A stretch of 64,000 bases of DNA from an uncultured delta proteobacterium (lineage in GTDB: Bacteria > Myxococcota_A > Polyangia > Polyangiales > Polyangiaceae): positions 1 through 64,000 of the forward strand of contig CAITIQ010000669.1 of the NCBI GenBank assembly GCA_903892415.1, in the 5' to 3' direction. Below, one piece after another: positions 18,451 through 26,187 of this stretch. Under the pieces are notes generated by a model. That model was not told the DNA's origin and searched no databases. It was given only the letters and a program-made list of their open reading frames with translations. How positions within the stretch are numbered: position 1 is the first letter of the stretch; each line of letters opens with the position of its first letter. The translations under genes were made by a program, and so were the position numbers.

Positions 18451-18514
18451 GGTCGCTCGACTCGACGGTCGCTCGACTCGACGGTCGCTCGACTCAACGG
18501 TCCCTCGACTAAGC
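18451..18514. repeat. 16-bp tandem repeat, four copies
   Basis: The unit GGTCGCTCGACTCGAC starts at 18451, 18467, 18483 and 18499. The first two copies are identical, the third has one change (CAAC), and the fourth is degenerate and overlaps the stop codon of the methyltransferase fusion gene. It lies between the PadR start (divergent side) and that stop. Spacing without spacers rules out a CRISPR array. It may be a protein-binding array or replication slippage. Confidence 0.8.
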
Positions 18515-19729
18515 GACCGACTCGAGGCCCGCGGCCCGCTGGCCCAGGATCAACACGTTGGAGAACGGCGTCTTTCCCCACGCGGGGCGCACCTCCACAC
18601 GGAGCCCCTCGGACTCGAGCAGTGCGGACAAGTCGCGGGCCGCGCGAAACTTCACGCGTTCTCCGCGATTGAAGCGAAGGAACGTAAAGATGCGCTCCTC
18701 CAGCAGCGTCACTCGGCTGCGCCAACCACGTTCGGTGTCGGCCTCACGCACGATCAGCCGGCCCCCTGGCAATACCGCCTGCGCGGCACGTCGCAAGAGC
18801 GCGTCTTGCTCCTCGATCGTGAAGTAGTGAAGAAGGTCGACGAGCAGCACGGTGTCAGCCGCTTGGATCGGCGTTGTGCGCGCATCCCCGGCCTGGAGTG
18901 AAACCTCGAGCGCAGGCTCGAGCGCAGCAGCAGCGACTCCACGCTCAATCTTTTCCCGGTCCCAATCGCATCCCGCTGCTGCTGTTGCGCGCTCTAGCTC
19001 GAGCAACAGGATTGGTAGCTGCCCGCGCCCAGTCCCGACATCAAACACGCGCCCGAGCGCACCTTGCGCATCCCCTGCAATGTCGGCGATCAGTTTGGCG
19101 ATCGGATCGGTGAGCAGCTTGATGCGAACGTAGTTGAACTGGGCTTTGGCGCTCGCCGACTCATCCCCCGAGTAGCGTGCGGCAACTCGCTCGACGGCGG
19201 CGACCCAGGGAGGTGCGTTGGCCGGAAGCTTGTACGGCTCTCGCTTGGCCTCCCCAAGCAATGACCGCTTGAGGCGCGTAAGGACGTACGCAACCAAACC
19301 CAAGCCCAAGCCCAACCCCAAGCCCACGATAGGGGCTCCGACCAGCAAGTAGAGCGGAAAGCTGGTGAGCGCATCGACGGTGCCCAGCTCCGATACAGCA
19401 GGAACACGCCCTTCAATCAGAAACGCGCCGAGCTGAACCTGGCCCGTAATAAGCAGCGGCGCCATGAACGGGTTCGAGATGTTGGCCGCGAGATAAGCGA
19501 GCGCACCATCAAGCCGAAGGCGCAAGCAGAGCAGTAGAACGACGGGCAAATGCAGCCCAAAGATGGGCAGACAGCCGATGAAGGTGCCAAGTACGACCGA
19601 GGCTGCGATGCGGGCTGGAGAGAGATTTCCCCCTCGCACGTCGCTCCAAACTCGGCGTAACTCCTCCCGCACGAATGAGAACCGAGGTTGGGCTGCATCA
19701 GGTCGCGACACAGGAGTGCGTGTAGTCAA
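18509..19729 (-). CDS. DUF2062 membrane domain fused to SAM-dependent methyltransferase
   Basis: 406 residues in two parts. Residues about 15-160 are a DUF2062-type membrane domain (SPARIAASVVLGTFIGCLPIFG, AANISNPFMAPLLI, then a Gly-Leu-repeat helix GLGLGLGLGL encoded by near-perfect hexamers). Residues about 195-395 are a class I methyltransferase: motif I VFDVGTGRGQLPILL, the acidic residue in GCDWDRE, then DTVLLVDLLHYFT. DUF2062 alone is common in proteobacteria, but the fusion is less usual. The substrate is unknown; membrane lipids or quinone-like molecules would fit the anchored layout. The stop lies in the tandem repeat. Confidence 0.85.
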   Translation of the reverse strand: MTTRTPVSRPDAAQPRFSFVREELRRVWSDVRGGNLSPARIAASVVLGTFIGCLPIFGLHLPVVLLLCLRLRLDGALAYLAANISNPFMAPLLITGQVQLGAFLIEGRVPAVSELGTVDALTSFPLYLLVGAPIVGLGLGLGLGLVAYVLTRLKRSLLGEAKREPYKLPANAPPWVAAVERVAARYSGDESASAKAQFNYVRIKLLTDPIAKLIADIAGDAQGALGRVFDVGTGRGQLPILLLELERATAAAGCDWDREKIERGVAAAALEPALEVSLQAGDARTTPIQAADTVLLVDLLHYFTIEEQDALLRRAAQAVLPGGRLIVREADTERGWRSRVTLLEERIFTFLRFNRGERVKFRAARDLSALLESEGLRVEVRPAWGKTPFSNVLILGQRAAGLESVA

Positions 19730-19847
19730 ACTCCGTCTCCGCGTCGATCCAGTCTCCAGTGTGCGCGCAAGGTGACGTTGGTTTCGTATGCGGACACCCG
19801 AAAGCAGCCTTGCGCAAATGCGCTGAGCCTCCGAAAATGGGAGTTAA

Positions 19848-20309
19848 GTGAAGCCCTCGATGTTGCGCACTGGAATCAACGGTCTCGTGCTCGCGCTCGC
19901 CAGCTGCGCGGCGCTAGGTTGCAGCGTTGCGGGCCGCGAGCTTCGCGGTGGCATCACGCGTTACGAGGTCGGTCACTACAACGCGGCGGAGCGTCACTGT
20001 GGCGAGCTCGATCAAGTTCACGATCAGCTAAGCGACAAGGCTCACGTGCGCTACCTCGTTTATTGTGGGCTCACCCAGTACAACCTCGGCAATCGAGGAG
20101 ACGCAAAGCAGCTGCTGACAGAGGGCGCGTCCGAATACGAGCAGGGCAACGACGGCTGGCTCAAACCACGCATCGTCAATGAGCTCTACAAGGCACTCGA
20201 TGATCTCGACGGCAGCCCGCACGAGCGACCGTACTCGCGCAGGGAGCGGTCGCCGTCGCGCAAGCGTCCCATCCACGAGGATGAAGACGCAGCCTTGCGT
20301 ACGCCTTAG
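19848..20309 (+). CDS. Small TPR-like lipoprotein
   Basis: 153 residues. The GTG at 19848 is preceded by GGGAG at a good distance; an ATG four codons later (19860) is an alternative. The signal peptide ends in AALGCSVAG, a lipobox. The mature part reads as one or two TPR-like helical pairs (YEVGHYNAAERHCGEL, VYCGLTQYNLGNRGDAKQLL), then a basic-acidic tail (RRERSPSRKRPIHEDED). Function is unknown. Its TAG overlaps by two bases the stop of the convergent amidohydrolase. Confidence 0.75.
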   Translation: MKPSMLRTGINGLVLALASCAALGCSVAGRELRGGITRYEVGHYNAAERHCGELDQVHDQLSDKAHVRYLVYCGLTQYNLGNRGDAKQLLTEGASEYEQGNDGWLKPRIVNELYKALDDLDGSPHERPYSRRERSPSRKRPIHEDEDAALRTP

Positions 20310-21184
20310 CCCTGCGAGCGTTCGAGTTCGAAGAACTCGCTCGCGACTTTGTCGGTGAGCAATTCAATCCGCTCGTCGCTCAGATCCGAAGCAGCGACGG
20401 CGCGCAGTTCGCGATCCCAGGCGTATGGGAGATTCGGGAAGTCGCTGCCATACATCACGCGGTCTGGTCGAGAGCGCTCGAGGAGCTCTAGGTAGTCGCC
20501 TCCGAAGAAACCGGAGAGCATCATGGTCGAATCGAGATAAAGCCGATCGTGGCGCTCGACCAGCGTTAGGTACGCCGCAGCTTCATCCGCGCCGAAGTGC
20601 GGCACACACAGCTTGAGCTTGGGGAACGCACGGAGCACCCGCTCGACGCGCTCGACGGCGCAAAGGCTGTACGAGTCGATTGCATACGCAGGGCTTCTTG
20701 GTGCACGGCCGGCGTGCAGCACCACCGGCAGCTGGGCGAGCTCGCAAGCGGCAAAAACCTCGAACGCCGCTGCGGAGTCGGGCGCAAAGGACTGCACGTG
20801 GCAATGAAGCTTCACCCCGCGTAGGCCACTTCTGCGCAAACCGGCGATGATCTCCGGTGCGTCGGGCTCGCCCGGTAGCACCGTTCCAAGGCCGATCACG
20901 CGCGGCTCTCGTGCGACTAACTCGGCCATGTACTCGTTCAGCATCCGCGCCATGGACGGCTTGTGCGCGTAGTGCAGCGCGACCACGCGCTCGACGCCGC
21001 GTGAAAACAGAAACGACAGCAGCTCGGGAGTGCGCAGTCGGTAGCGAACCGGCCAGCCGTACGCCTCAAACCAACGCCATAACGCGGCAAAAACGGGATC
21101 AGGAAAAACGTGAACGTGTGCGTCGGTGACGGGCCTCGAAAACGCTGGCACTCGCACCCCCTCCTCGTCCTCGAGCGGCTGCAT
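20306..21184 (-). CDS. Amidohydrolase-family metal-dependent hydrolase
   Basis: 292 residues from the ATG at 21182-21184. It is a TIM-barrel amidohydrolase: DAHVHVF gives the HxH metal ligands near residue 20, KLHCHVQSF and VVLHAG give two more His, and YGSDFPN gives the Asp near residue 250. This is the amidohydrolase-2 type that includes decarboxylases and lactonases. The open frame continues upstream of this start by about 155 codons without a stop, with protein-like sequence in the nearest 75, so a longer form cannot be excluded. The substrate is unknown. Confidence 0.85.
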   Translation of the reverse strand: MQPLEDEEGVRVPAFSRPVTDAHVHVFPDPVFAALWRWFEAYGWPVRYRLRTPELLSFLFSRGVERVVALHYAHKPSMARMLNEYMAELVAREPRVIGLGTVLPGEPDAPEIIAGLRRSGLRGVKLHCHVQSFAPDSAAAFEVFAACELAQLPVVLHAGRAPRSPAYAIDSYSLCAVERVERVLRAFPKLKLCVPHFGADEAAAYLTLVERHDRLYLDSTMMLSGFFGGDYLELLERSRPDRVMYGSDFPNLPYAWDRELRAVAASDLSDERIELLTDKVASEFFELERSQG

Positions 21185-21590
21185 CGGGAAGGACTCGTGC
21201 GAACGTTCGACGGAACGAGGTGCCTGGCTCAGCCGATAGCTCGCAACGAGCTCAGCAAGACAACCACACGGCACGAGCTCCTCGATCTGCCTCGCGTCCC
21301 GAGCGTGAGTGGCATGTAACGGCCGCACGCAATTCCACGCGAGCTGCCTTCGTTCTTCGTCCGCAAGGGCCTCCGCGATCGCCGAGAACTGCACCGCCCG
21401 AGCATGCCACCACTTGAGCGAAGGTGGATGCGGTAGACGCAGCCGAAGGTGGTGCAGTAGACAAAAACGGAAGGGGGCGGTGTCCGCCGACGTCAGACCG
21501 AGGCAGCTTGACCGTCTCATCGCACCCAAGCGCGTCAGTAGGACTCGCACAGCGGGCCGGACGGTGGTAAGGTCCGCTCCGCTTACGCAC
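21185..21590. other. Region between amidohydrolase and tRNA-Pro
   Basis: About 400 bases without an assured gene. On the minus strand it continues the amidohydrolase frame; the nearest 75 or so codons (WWHARAVQFSAIAEAL, EELVPCGCLAELVASYR) look protein-like, while those nearer the tRNA do not. It also holds CGAAGGTGGATGC at 21420-21432, matching the core of the dispersed hairpin family without the full stem, and an inverted repeat ACTGCACC (21388-21395) / GGTGCAGT (21451-21458). Confidence 0.5.
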
Positions 21591-21667
21591 CGGGGAGTCG
21601 CACAGTCCGGTAGTGCACGAGCTTTGGGTGCTCGTTGTCGTGGGTTCAAATCCCATCTCCCCGACCA
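21591..21667 (+). tRNA. tRNA-Pro (anticodon TGG), CCA encoded
   Basis: The cloverleaf reads directly: acceptor CGGGGAG (21591-21597) pairs with CTCCCCG (21657-21663). The anticodon arm CGAGC-TTTGGGT-GCTCG gives the TGG anticodon for proline CCA codons. The T arm GTGGG-TTCAAAT-CCCAT is standard, and ACCA follows at 21664-21667, so CCA is encoded. It is followed by a convergent SPFH-family gene with no integrase nearby. Confidence 0.95.
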
Positions 21668-21775
21668 ACCTTTTCCGCTGTAGTTCTGAAGACTTGAAGG
21701 ACGTAGCGTCGTCCCAATTCGGAGCCTCTGCTGGCAAGTCGGCCGCGCAGAAGCTCGCTCCAGAAACCCAGGGGG

Positions 21776-22666
21776 CTACTTCTTGGCCGGCGTCAGCGTA
21801 CCGGGCGAGACGTCGATGAAGGGGGTTGGCTCGCCTGCTCCCAGATAGGTTGGCAGGGCCCCGTTCCACCGCTCGATCGCCCGCAACTGAATCACCTCCG
21901 GGCTGGCCTTCAGTGCATCGGCCTCACGCTGTATCGCCGAGGCACGGGCCTTGGACTCAACGTCGGTCGCGTAGGCCTTGGCGTCCGCTGCGAGCTTCTG
22001 CTCGGCGGTCGTCGCCTCTGCGTCGGTGATCCGCCGCGTCTTTTCATTGATGGCCTTCAGCGCCTCCTGCTCAGCCTTTACCTTGGCCTCAATTGCCTTG
22101 TTGAACTCTTCGCTAAACTTGAAATCAGTAATAGCGATGTTGGCCACGTCGATAGCACCTGAGAGCCCCTTCTCGTGCAATGTCGCATCAATAAAGGTTT
22201 TGATGGCGGCCTCCACCTCCCCTTTTACGCGCTGGCGTTGAGTAATCAATTCCTCCGCGGTAAACTGCGCGGTAACGCTCTTGAGCGACTCCTGCACGGC
22301 AGGGGCCACGATCACAGGCTCCAGCCGAGCAATGTCCCCGATCGAACGGTAGATGTCCGAAACCATCGCAGCGTTAGGCGAATACTGAATCGTTATTTCG
22401 GTAGTAACCGTCTGAAGGTCTTTGGAAGCCGCGGCTGCCTTGTTGTTGAGCGAGCGGAGTCGCACCTCGAACTCCACTACCGACTCCCAAGGCTTCTTCC
22501 AGTGGATGCCCTCGGCCAAGGTTTCAGCCTTTACAGCGCCGAACACTTTGACGATCCCCACGTGACCAGCGTCCACCGTGGTGCAGGAGCTGAAGGCGAG
22601 AGTCGTTAACACGAGTGCGCCTCCACCAAGCAAGCCCACACTCTTCCACAACACTTTCGCTTCCAT
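21776..22666 (-). CDS. Prohibitin-like SPFH-domain protein
   Basis: 296 residues. An N-terminal hydrophobic stretch (LLGGGALVLTTLAFSSC) is followed by VDAGHVGIVKVFGAVK, the start of the SPFH (band 7) domain of prohibitins. The domain runs to about residue 190, then comes an Ala/Glu/Lys-rich coiled coil (EAKVKAEQEALKAINEK, DAEATTAEQKLAADAKAYA). SPFH proteins form large ring or microdomain assemblies at membranes, often with FtsH-like proteases, none of which is in this window. The Cys after AFSS could be a lipobox, giving a lipid anchor instead of a TM anchor. Confidence 0.9.
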   Translation of the reverse strand: MEAKVLWKSVGLLGGGALVLTTLAFSSCTTVDAGHVGIVKVFGAVKAETLAEGIHWKKPWESVVEFEVRLRSLNNKAAAASKDLQTVTTEITIQYSPNAAMVSDIYRSIGDIARLEPVIVAPAVQESLKSVTAQFTAEELITQRQRVKGEVEAAIKTFIDATLHEKGLSGAIDVANIAITDFKFSEEFNKAIEAKVKAEQEALKAINEKTRRITDAEATTAEQKLAADAKAYATDVESKARASAIQREADALKASPEVIQLRAIERWNGALPTYLGAGEPTPFIDVSPGTLTPAKK

Positions 22667-22821
22667 CGCCGGAGTCTACTCGCAGAAGCGCGCCTTTCCC
22701 GTAATTCGTCGCTGCAAGTAACAATCGTCAGGCCTCGGACTGTGAGGCTGCACCCAATGACTGATTGGTGGCTGCATCAAATTGACGTATAGCGAGGCGA
22801 TACGCCAGGAAGGCTCTCGCT

Positions 22822-23697
22822 ATGGCTGGAATTCAAGCTGACTACTCTCGTCGTCGCTCTTTGCGTCTACTACATTGCTACCTCTTCGCTATGGCTCTAT
22901 CCGCCTGTGGCTCAAAGCCTTCACGGGTATTGGAGGCAATGACGCCGGTCGCAGAACCAGCCAAGCCTGTGCTCCCCTGCAAAGAGGGCGCTGTCCTGGT
23001 GCAGGGCGGGGAGCTGAATGGCAAAGGTATTGAGAGTCTCTGCGTCGACAAGCTCGAGGTCACCGTCGAGCAATTCAACGAATGTGTAGCGGCCGAGGGC
23101 TGCGCACGCGCCTCTACCGAAGTAGAGCTCGAGGGGCTGCAGCTGCGTGAGACCGCTTTTTTATCGAGCTATTGCAATACCCAGCGCACCGGCCGCCAAC
23201 GCCACCCCATCAATTGCGTAAGTTTGCTGCAGGCCGAATCCTACTGTCGTTTTCGCGAGGCGAGATTGCCCAGCGAAGAGGAATGGGAGTGGGCCGCGCG
23301 CGGACGTGAGGAAGGGCGCGCGTTTCCGTGGGGCGCGGAGCCTCCCTCGACGAAGCGCGGCAACCTATGCGGCGCTGAGTGCAGCACAGCCTTCGCCCAA
23401 GGCGGCGTGCGCCGAAGCCCAGCCTACGATGAAGACGACGGCTTTCCGGGCACGGCCGAGGTGGGCAACTTTGCCCTCGGAGCATCGCGTGATGGCGTGC
23501 TCGATCTAGCGGGCAACGTCGCCGAGTGGACCTCCACGAAAGCGGAGTTCGACGGCAACATCGTTCGCGGAGGCAGCTTCAGTCAAAGCGAGTCGGAAAG
23601 CGTTCGCAGCGACGCACGCGCCACGTTTACGGCGACAGCGCGCACTCCAAGCGTTGGGCTGCGTTGCGTTGCGCCCGTGGCACGGCCGGTCAAATAG
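22822..23697 (+). CDS. SUMF1 (formylglycine-generating-enzyme-like) domain lipoprotein
   Basis: 291 residues. A basic n-region and FAMALSACGS give a lipoprotein signal, so the protein should be envelope-anchored. The SUMF1 domain spans about residues 60-285: CVDKLEVTVEQFNECV, HPINCVSLLQAESYCRFREARLPSEEEWEWAARG, DLAGNVAEWTST, GGSFSQ, and VGLRCVAP at the end. Many extracellular SUMF1 proteins in myxobacteria lack known oxidase activity. Several Cys are present, but I cannot say that the two catalytic Cys of true FGE are conserved. It is followed by an NAD(P)-binding gene after 44 bases. Confidence 0.88.
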   Translation: MAGIQADYSRRRSLRLLHCYLFAMALSACGSKPSRVLEAMTPVAEPAKPVLPCKEGAVLVQGGELNGKGIESLCVDKLEVTVEQFNECVAAEGCARASTEVELEGLQLRETAFLSSYCNTQRTGRQRHPINCVSLLQAESYCRFREARLPSEEEWEWAARGREEGRAFPWGAEPPSTKRGNLCGAECSTAFAQGGVRRSPAYDEDDGFPGTAEVGNFALGASRDGVLDLAGNVAEWTSTKAEFDGNIVRGGSFSQSESESVRSDARATFTATARTPSVGLRCVAPVARPVK

Positions 23698-23741
23698 GGC
23701 CGGCGCTTCCCTGGCGCCCGGAGACGAGGCAGACTCGCCCG

Positions 23742-24413
23742 ATGAAGTCCGCAGCAATGATTGGGGCTACGGGTCTCGTTGGCGGGGCACTGCTCGACCT
23801 ACTGCTCGAAGACGATCGCTTTTCGGAGGTGCGCTCGTTTGTCCGACGCAGCAGCGGACGCAGCCACGACAAGCTGCGCGAGCACGTTGTCGACTTTCGA
23901 AAGCCGGAGAGCTTCGCCAACGATCTTGTCGGAGACGTGCTCTTCTCGACGTTGGGAACCACGCGCAAAAAAGCAGGCAGCCAGGAGGCTCAACGCGAGG
24001 TCGATTACACGTTTCAATACGAGACTGCGCGCTCCGCCGCCAAGAATGGCGTCGCTTGCTATGTATTGGTTTCTTCGACCGGGGCAAACGCGAGCTCCGG
24101 CCTCTTTTACAATCGTATGAAGGGGCAGCTGGACCAAGCTGTGAGTGAGCTCGGTTTCGCGCGTTGCCACGTCCTCCGGCCGAGCATCCTTGACGGCAAC
24201 CGCCAGGAGTCCAGACCGGCAGAGAGGCTCGGCTTGGCGGTGATGCATGTGCTCGACTACCTGCCTGGGCTGCGCGCCTATCGTCCCATCCACGCAAAGA
24301 CGGTGGCCCAAGCGATGGTTCACGTAGCGTTCAGCGAGGAGACAGGCAGCTATGTGCATGAGGCAGCACAGCTCTTCGAGCTGGCCGCCCACGAGCAGGG
24401 ACGAGCAACATGA
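23742..24413 (+). CDS. NAD(P)-binding Rossmann oxidoreductase (HTATIP2/YraR-like)
   Basis: 223 residues from the ATG at 23742. The glycine-rich motif IGATGLVGGALLDLLLED starts at residue 6. DVLFSTLGTTRKKAGS, YVLVSSTGANASSGLFYNRMKGQLD (Ser and the Tyr-x-x-x-Lys pair) and the segment RPSILDGNR match the HTATIP2/YraR-like atypical SDRs. Many of these act on lipids or as NADPH sensors; the substrate here is unknown. The ATGA overlap with the next lipoprotein suggests translational coupling. Confidence 0.83.
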   Translation: MKSAAMIGATGLVGGALLDLLLEDDRFSEVRSFVRRSSGRSHDKLREHVVDFRKPESFANDLVGDVLFSTLGTTRKKAGSQEAQREVDYTFQYETARSAAKNGVACYVLVSSTGANASSGLFYNRMKGQLDQAVSELGFARCHVLRPSILDGNRQESRPAERLGLAVMHVLDYLPGLRAYRPIHAKTVAQAMVHVAFSEETGSYVHEAAQLFELAAHEQGRAT

Positions 24414-25369
24414 GCGCTCGCACTCGGTTCTTCTTCCTCGTGTTGCTAGCGGCCTGTAGCGCCGAAGTAGCGCCGAGACCGGCCCCAATGGCCTCGCCAC
24501 CGACGGCCACCGCCATCGTAACGAGCGCAGGCGCGACGCCCGCAGCGTCTGCGCAGCCACTTTTGGAACCCACCGAGAGCCCGGCTGACTCTGCCTCTCC
24601 ACTCCCTTCGGACGTGACGGTAGTGAGCCCAAGTGGAGCCTTCAAGGCCATCATCAAGAAAGGCACAGAACTTTGGCTTGAGTCCAAAGACGGAGCCCCG
24701 AAACAGCTGCTGGGATCGGGCGTACTCAAGCCGGAGAACACGGCGGCCAACCTTCCGGAGCTCGAGAACACTGGAATTGGCTCGGCAACGTTCTCGCCGG
24801 ACGAGCAACGTATTTACTTCACCAAGAACGGCTGGGCGACTTCCAACGCCCTCTTCTATGTCGAACGCGAGACCGGCAAGCTCTTCTTCTTTCACGACGC
24901 TTTGGCGTTTGAGGTCATAGGTAAGTGCCGCAACAAGAACCACCTCGGACGCGTATTGGTGTTCGAGCATAGCTACTTTGATGTCGATCCGCTCGGCGCG
25001 GTGGATCTTTGGACGCTGCTCGACGCGGCCGAACCCAAGCCCGATGAGCCTCGAACCGGAAAGAGTGGCAGAGTGGGATTGGTCGGCCTCGGGGATGATA
25101 ACCTTGCACGCTTTCTTGCGCTTGAATGTGGCATAGGCAAGGCAAAAGCAGCCCCTAAGGCGCCCGATATACCTAGCTATTTAAAGCCGAAGCGCATCCC
25201 CTGCTTGGAGCAAATCCTGGTACGAGATGACCTCGTGTTCCTGGACAAGACGCGCCAGGTCCGTTTCCGTTTCGAGCCGCAGCCAGGGACAAAGCCGGAG
25301 GAGGAGGCTCCCTCGACGATGTCACTCGAAGCGGCCAAAGCCTGGTGCGGCCCCAGACCCAAAGAGTGA
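24410..25369 (+). CDS. Uncharacterised lipoprotein
   Basis: 319 residues. It begins with an overlapping ATGA after the Rossmann protein. The signal ends in LLAACSAE, a clear lipobox. Residues about 20-65 are low-complexity Ala/Pro/Ser/Thr. The rest holds repeated strand-like stretches (FKAIIKKGTELWLESKDG, FSPDEQRIYFTKNG, NALFYVERETGKLFFFHD) like blades of a small beta-propeller, plus four Cys. I do not recognise the family. Context suggests an envelope protein cotranscribed with the gene before it. Confidence 0.75.
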   Translation: MSARTRFFFLVLLAACSAEVAPRPAPMASPPTATAIVTSAGATPAASAQPLLEPTESPADSASPLPSDVTVVSPSGAFKAIIKKGTELWLESKDGAPKQLLGSGVLKPENTAANLPELENTGIGSATFSPDEQRIYFTKNGWATSNALFYVERETGKLFFFHDALAFEVIGKCRNKNHLGRVLVFEHSYFDVDPLGAVDLWTLLDAAEPKPDEPRTGKSGRVGLVGLGDDNLARFLALECGIGKAKAAPKAPDIPSYLKPKRIPCLEQILVRDDLVFLDKTRQVRFRFEPQPGTKPEEEAPSTMSLEAAKAWCGPRPKE

Positions 25370-25429
25370 GGCGCACTTCTTAATGTAGCTTCAAGCAGCG
25401 CAATCGCTGGACCAGCTAAACCTGAGCTT

Positions 25430-26146
25430 ATGTCGGCGGTAAAGAAGCTCTTTGCGGACACCTTAGGCCAAGTTCTGTTTCGGCCGGTGCGGGTCGTAAG
25501 CGCTCGAGACGTGGCGCCACGCTTTCGTCGCATCGAGCTCGCTGGAGAGCGGCTCGTGGGAGCGTCGTTCAACGCAGGGGACAAGGTGCAGATCTTCTTG
25601 GAAGCTGGCGCGCGTACCTACACGCCATTCTCGTTTGATGGCGCACAAGGCACGTTGAGCCTACTTGTGTATGAGCATGGCAGCTCACCCGGCGCTGTCT
25701 GGGGAAAGACTGTCAAAGCTGGAGACAAGGCCTTGTGCTTTGGCCCTCGAAGCTCGCTCGACTTGGGTGCACAGGGTGGCCCCTGCGTAGTCTTCGGGGA
25801 CGAGACGTCCTTCGCCCTCGGGCGGGTCCTGCGCGAGCAACGTTCTGCAGCACAGGTCCAACTGCTATTCGAGTGCCAAGATCCTGATGACGCGGAGCGC
25901 GCCTTGTCCAATCTGGACGTTGAAGGCGCGCGCTTGTTCCATCGAGCTGCAGATGATTCGCACCTCGCCACTATTGAAGAGGCGGTTGCGCGGCTCATTA
26001 CGACGGAGCAGCGCTGCCAGCTGGTGCTGACAGGACGGTCTGTCGCCATCCAACGTTTGCGGGTCGGGCTCAAACAGCGGGGCCTCTCGCTCGGCGGCCA
26101 AAAGAGCAAGGCGTATTGGGCGCCGGGGAAACGCGGGCTCGACTAG
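25430..26146 (+). CDS. Siderophore-interacting-protein-type FAD/NAD(P) oxidoreductase
   Basis: 238 residues. The N-terminal FAD-binding barrel is visible in RVVSARDVAPRFRRIELAGE and in RTYTPFSFDG, the RxYT flavin motif. A linker (VYEHGSSPGAVWGKTVKAGD) precedes the NAD(P)-binding-type half, with GDETSFALGRVL near residue 125 and YWAPGKRGLD at the end, as in siderophore-interacting (ViuB-like) proteins. Such proteins reduce ferric siderophores in the cytoplasm. There are no iron-uptake genes next to it, so a siderophore role is only inferred. Confidence 0.8.
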   Translation: MSAVKKLFADTLGQVLFRPVRVVSARDVAPRFRRIELAGERLVGASFNAGDKVQIFLEAGARTYTPFSFDGAQGTLSLLVYEHGSSPGAVWGKTVKAGDKALCFGPRSSLDLGAQGGPCVVFGDETSFALGRVLREQRSAAQVQLLFECQDPDDAERALSNLDVEGARLFHRAADDSHLATIEEAVARLITTEQRCQLVLTGRSVAIQRLRVGLKQRGLSLGGQKSKAYWAPGKRGLD

Positions 26147-26187
26147 AGGTGGTGTAAGGAGCGGACGCGTGCCTGCGTTCTCTTGTT

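Noticed and set aside
18451..18514. CRISPR-like repeat array
   Set aside because: The 16-bp units are contiguous with no spacers and no cas genes are nearby.
21591..22666. tRNA-Pro as the integration site of a genomic island
   Set aside because: No integrase or direct repeat of the tRNA 3' end was seen, and the neighbouring genes look like ordinary chromosomal genes.
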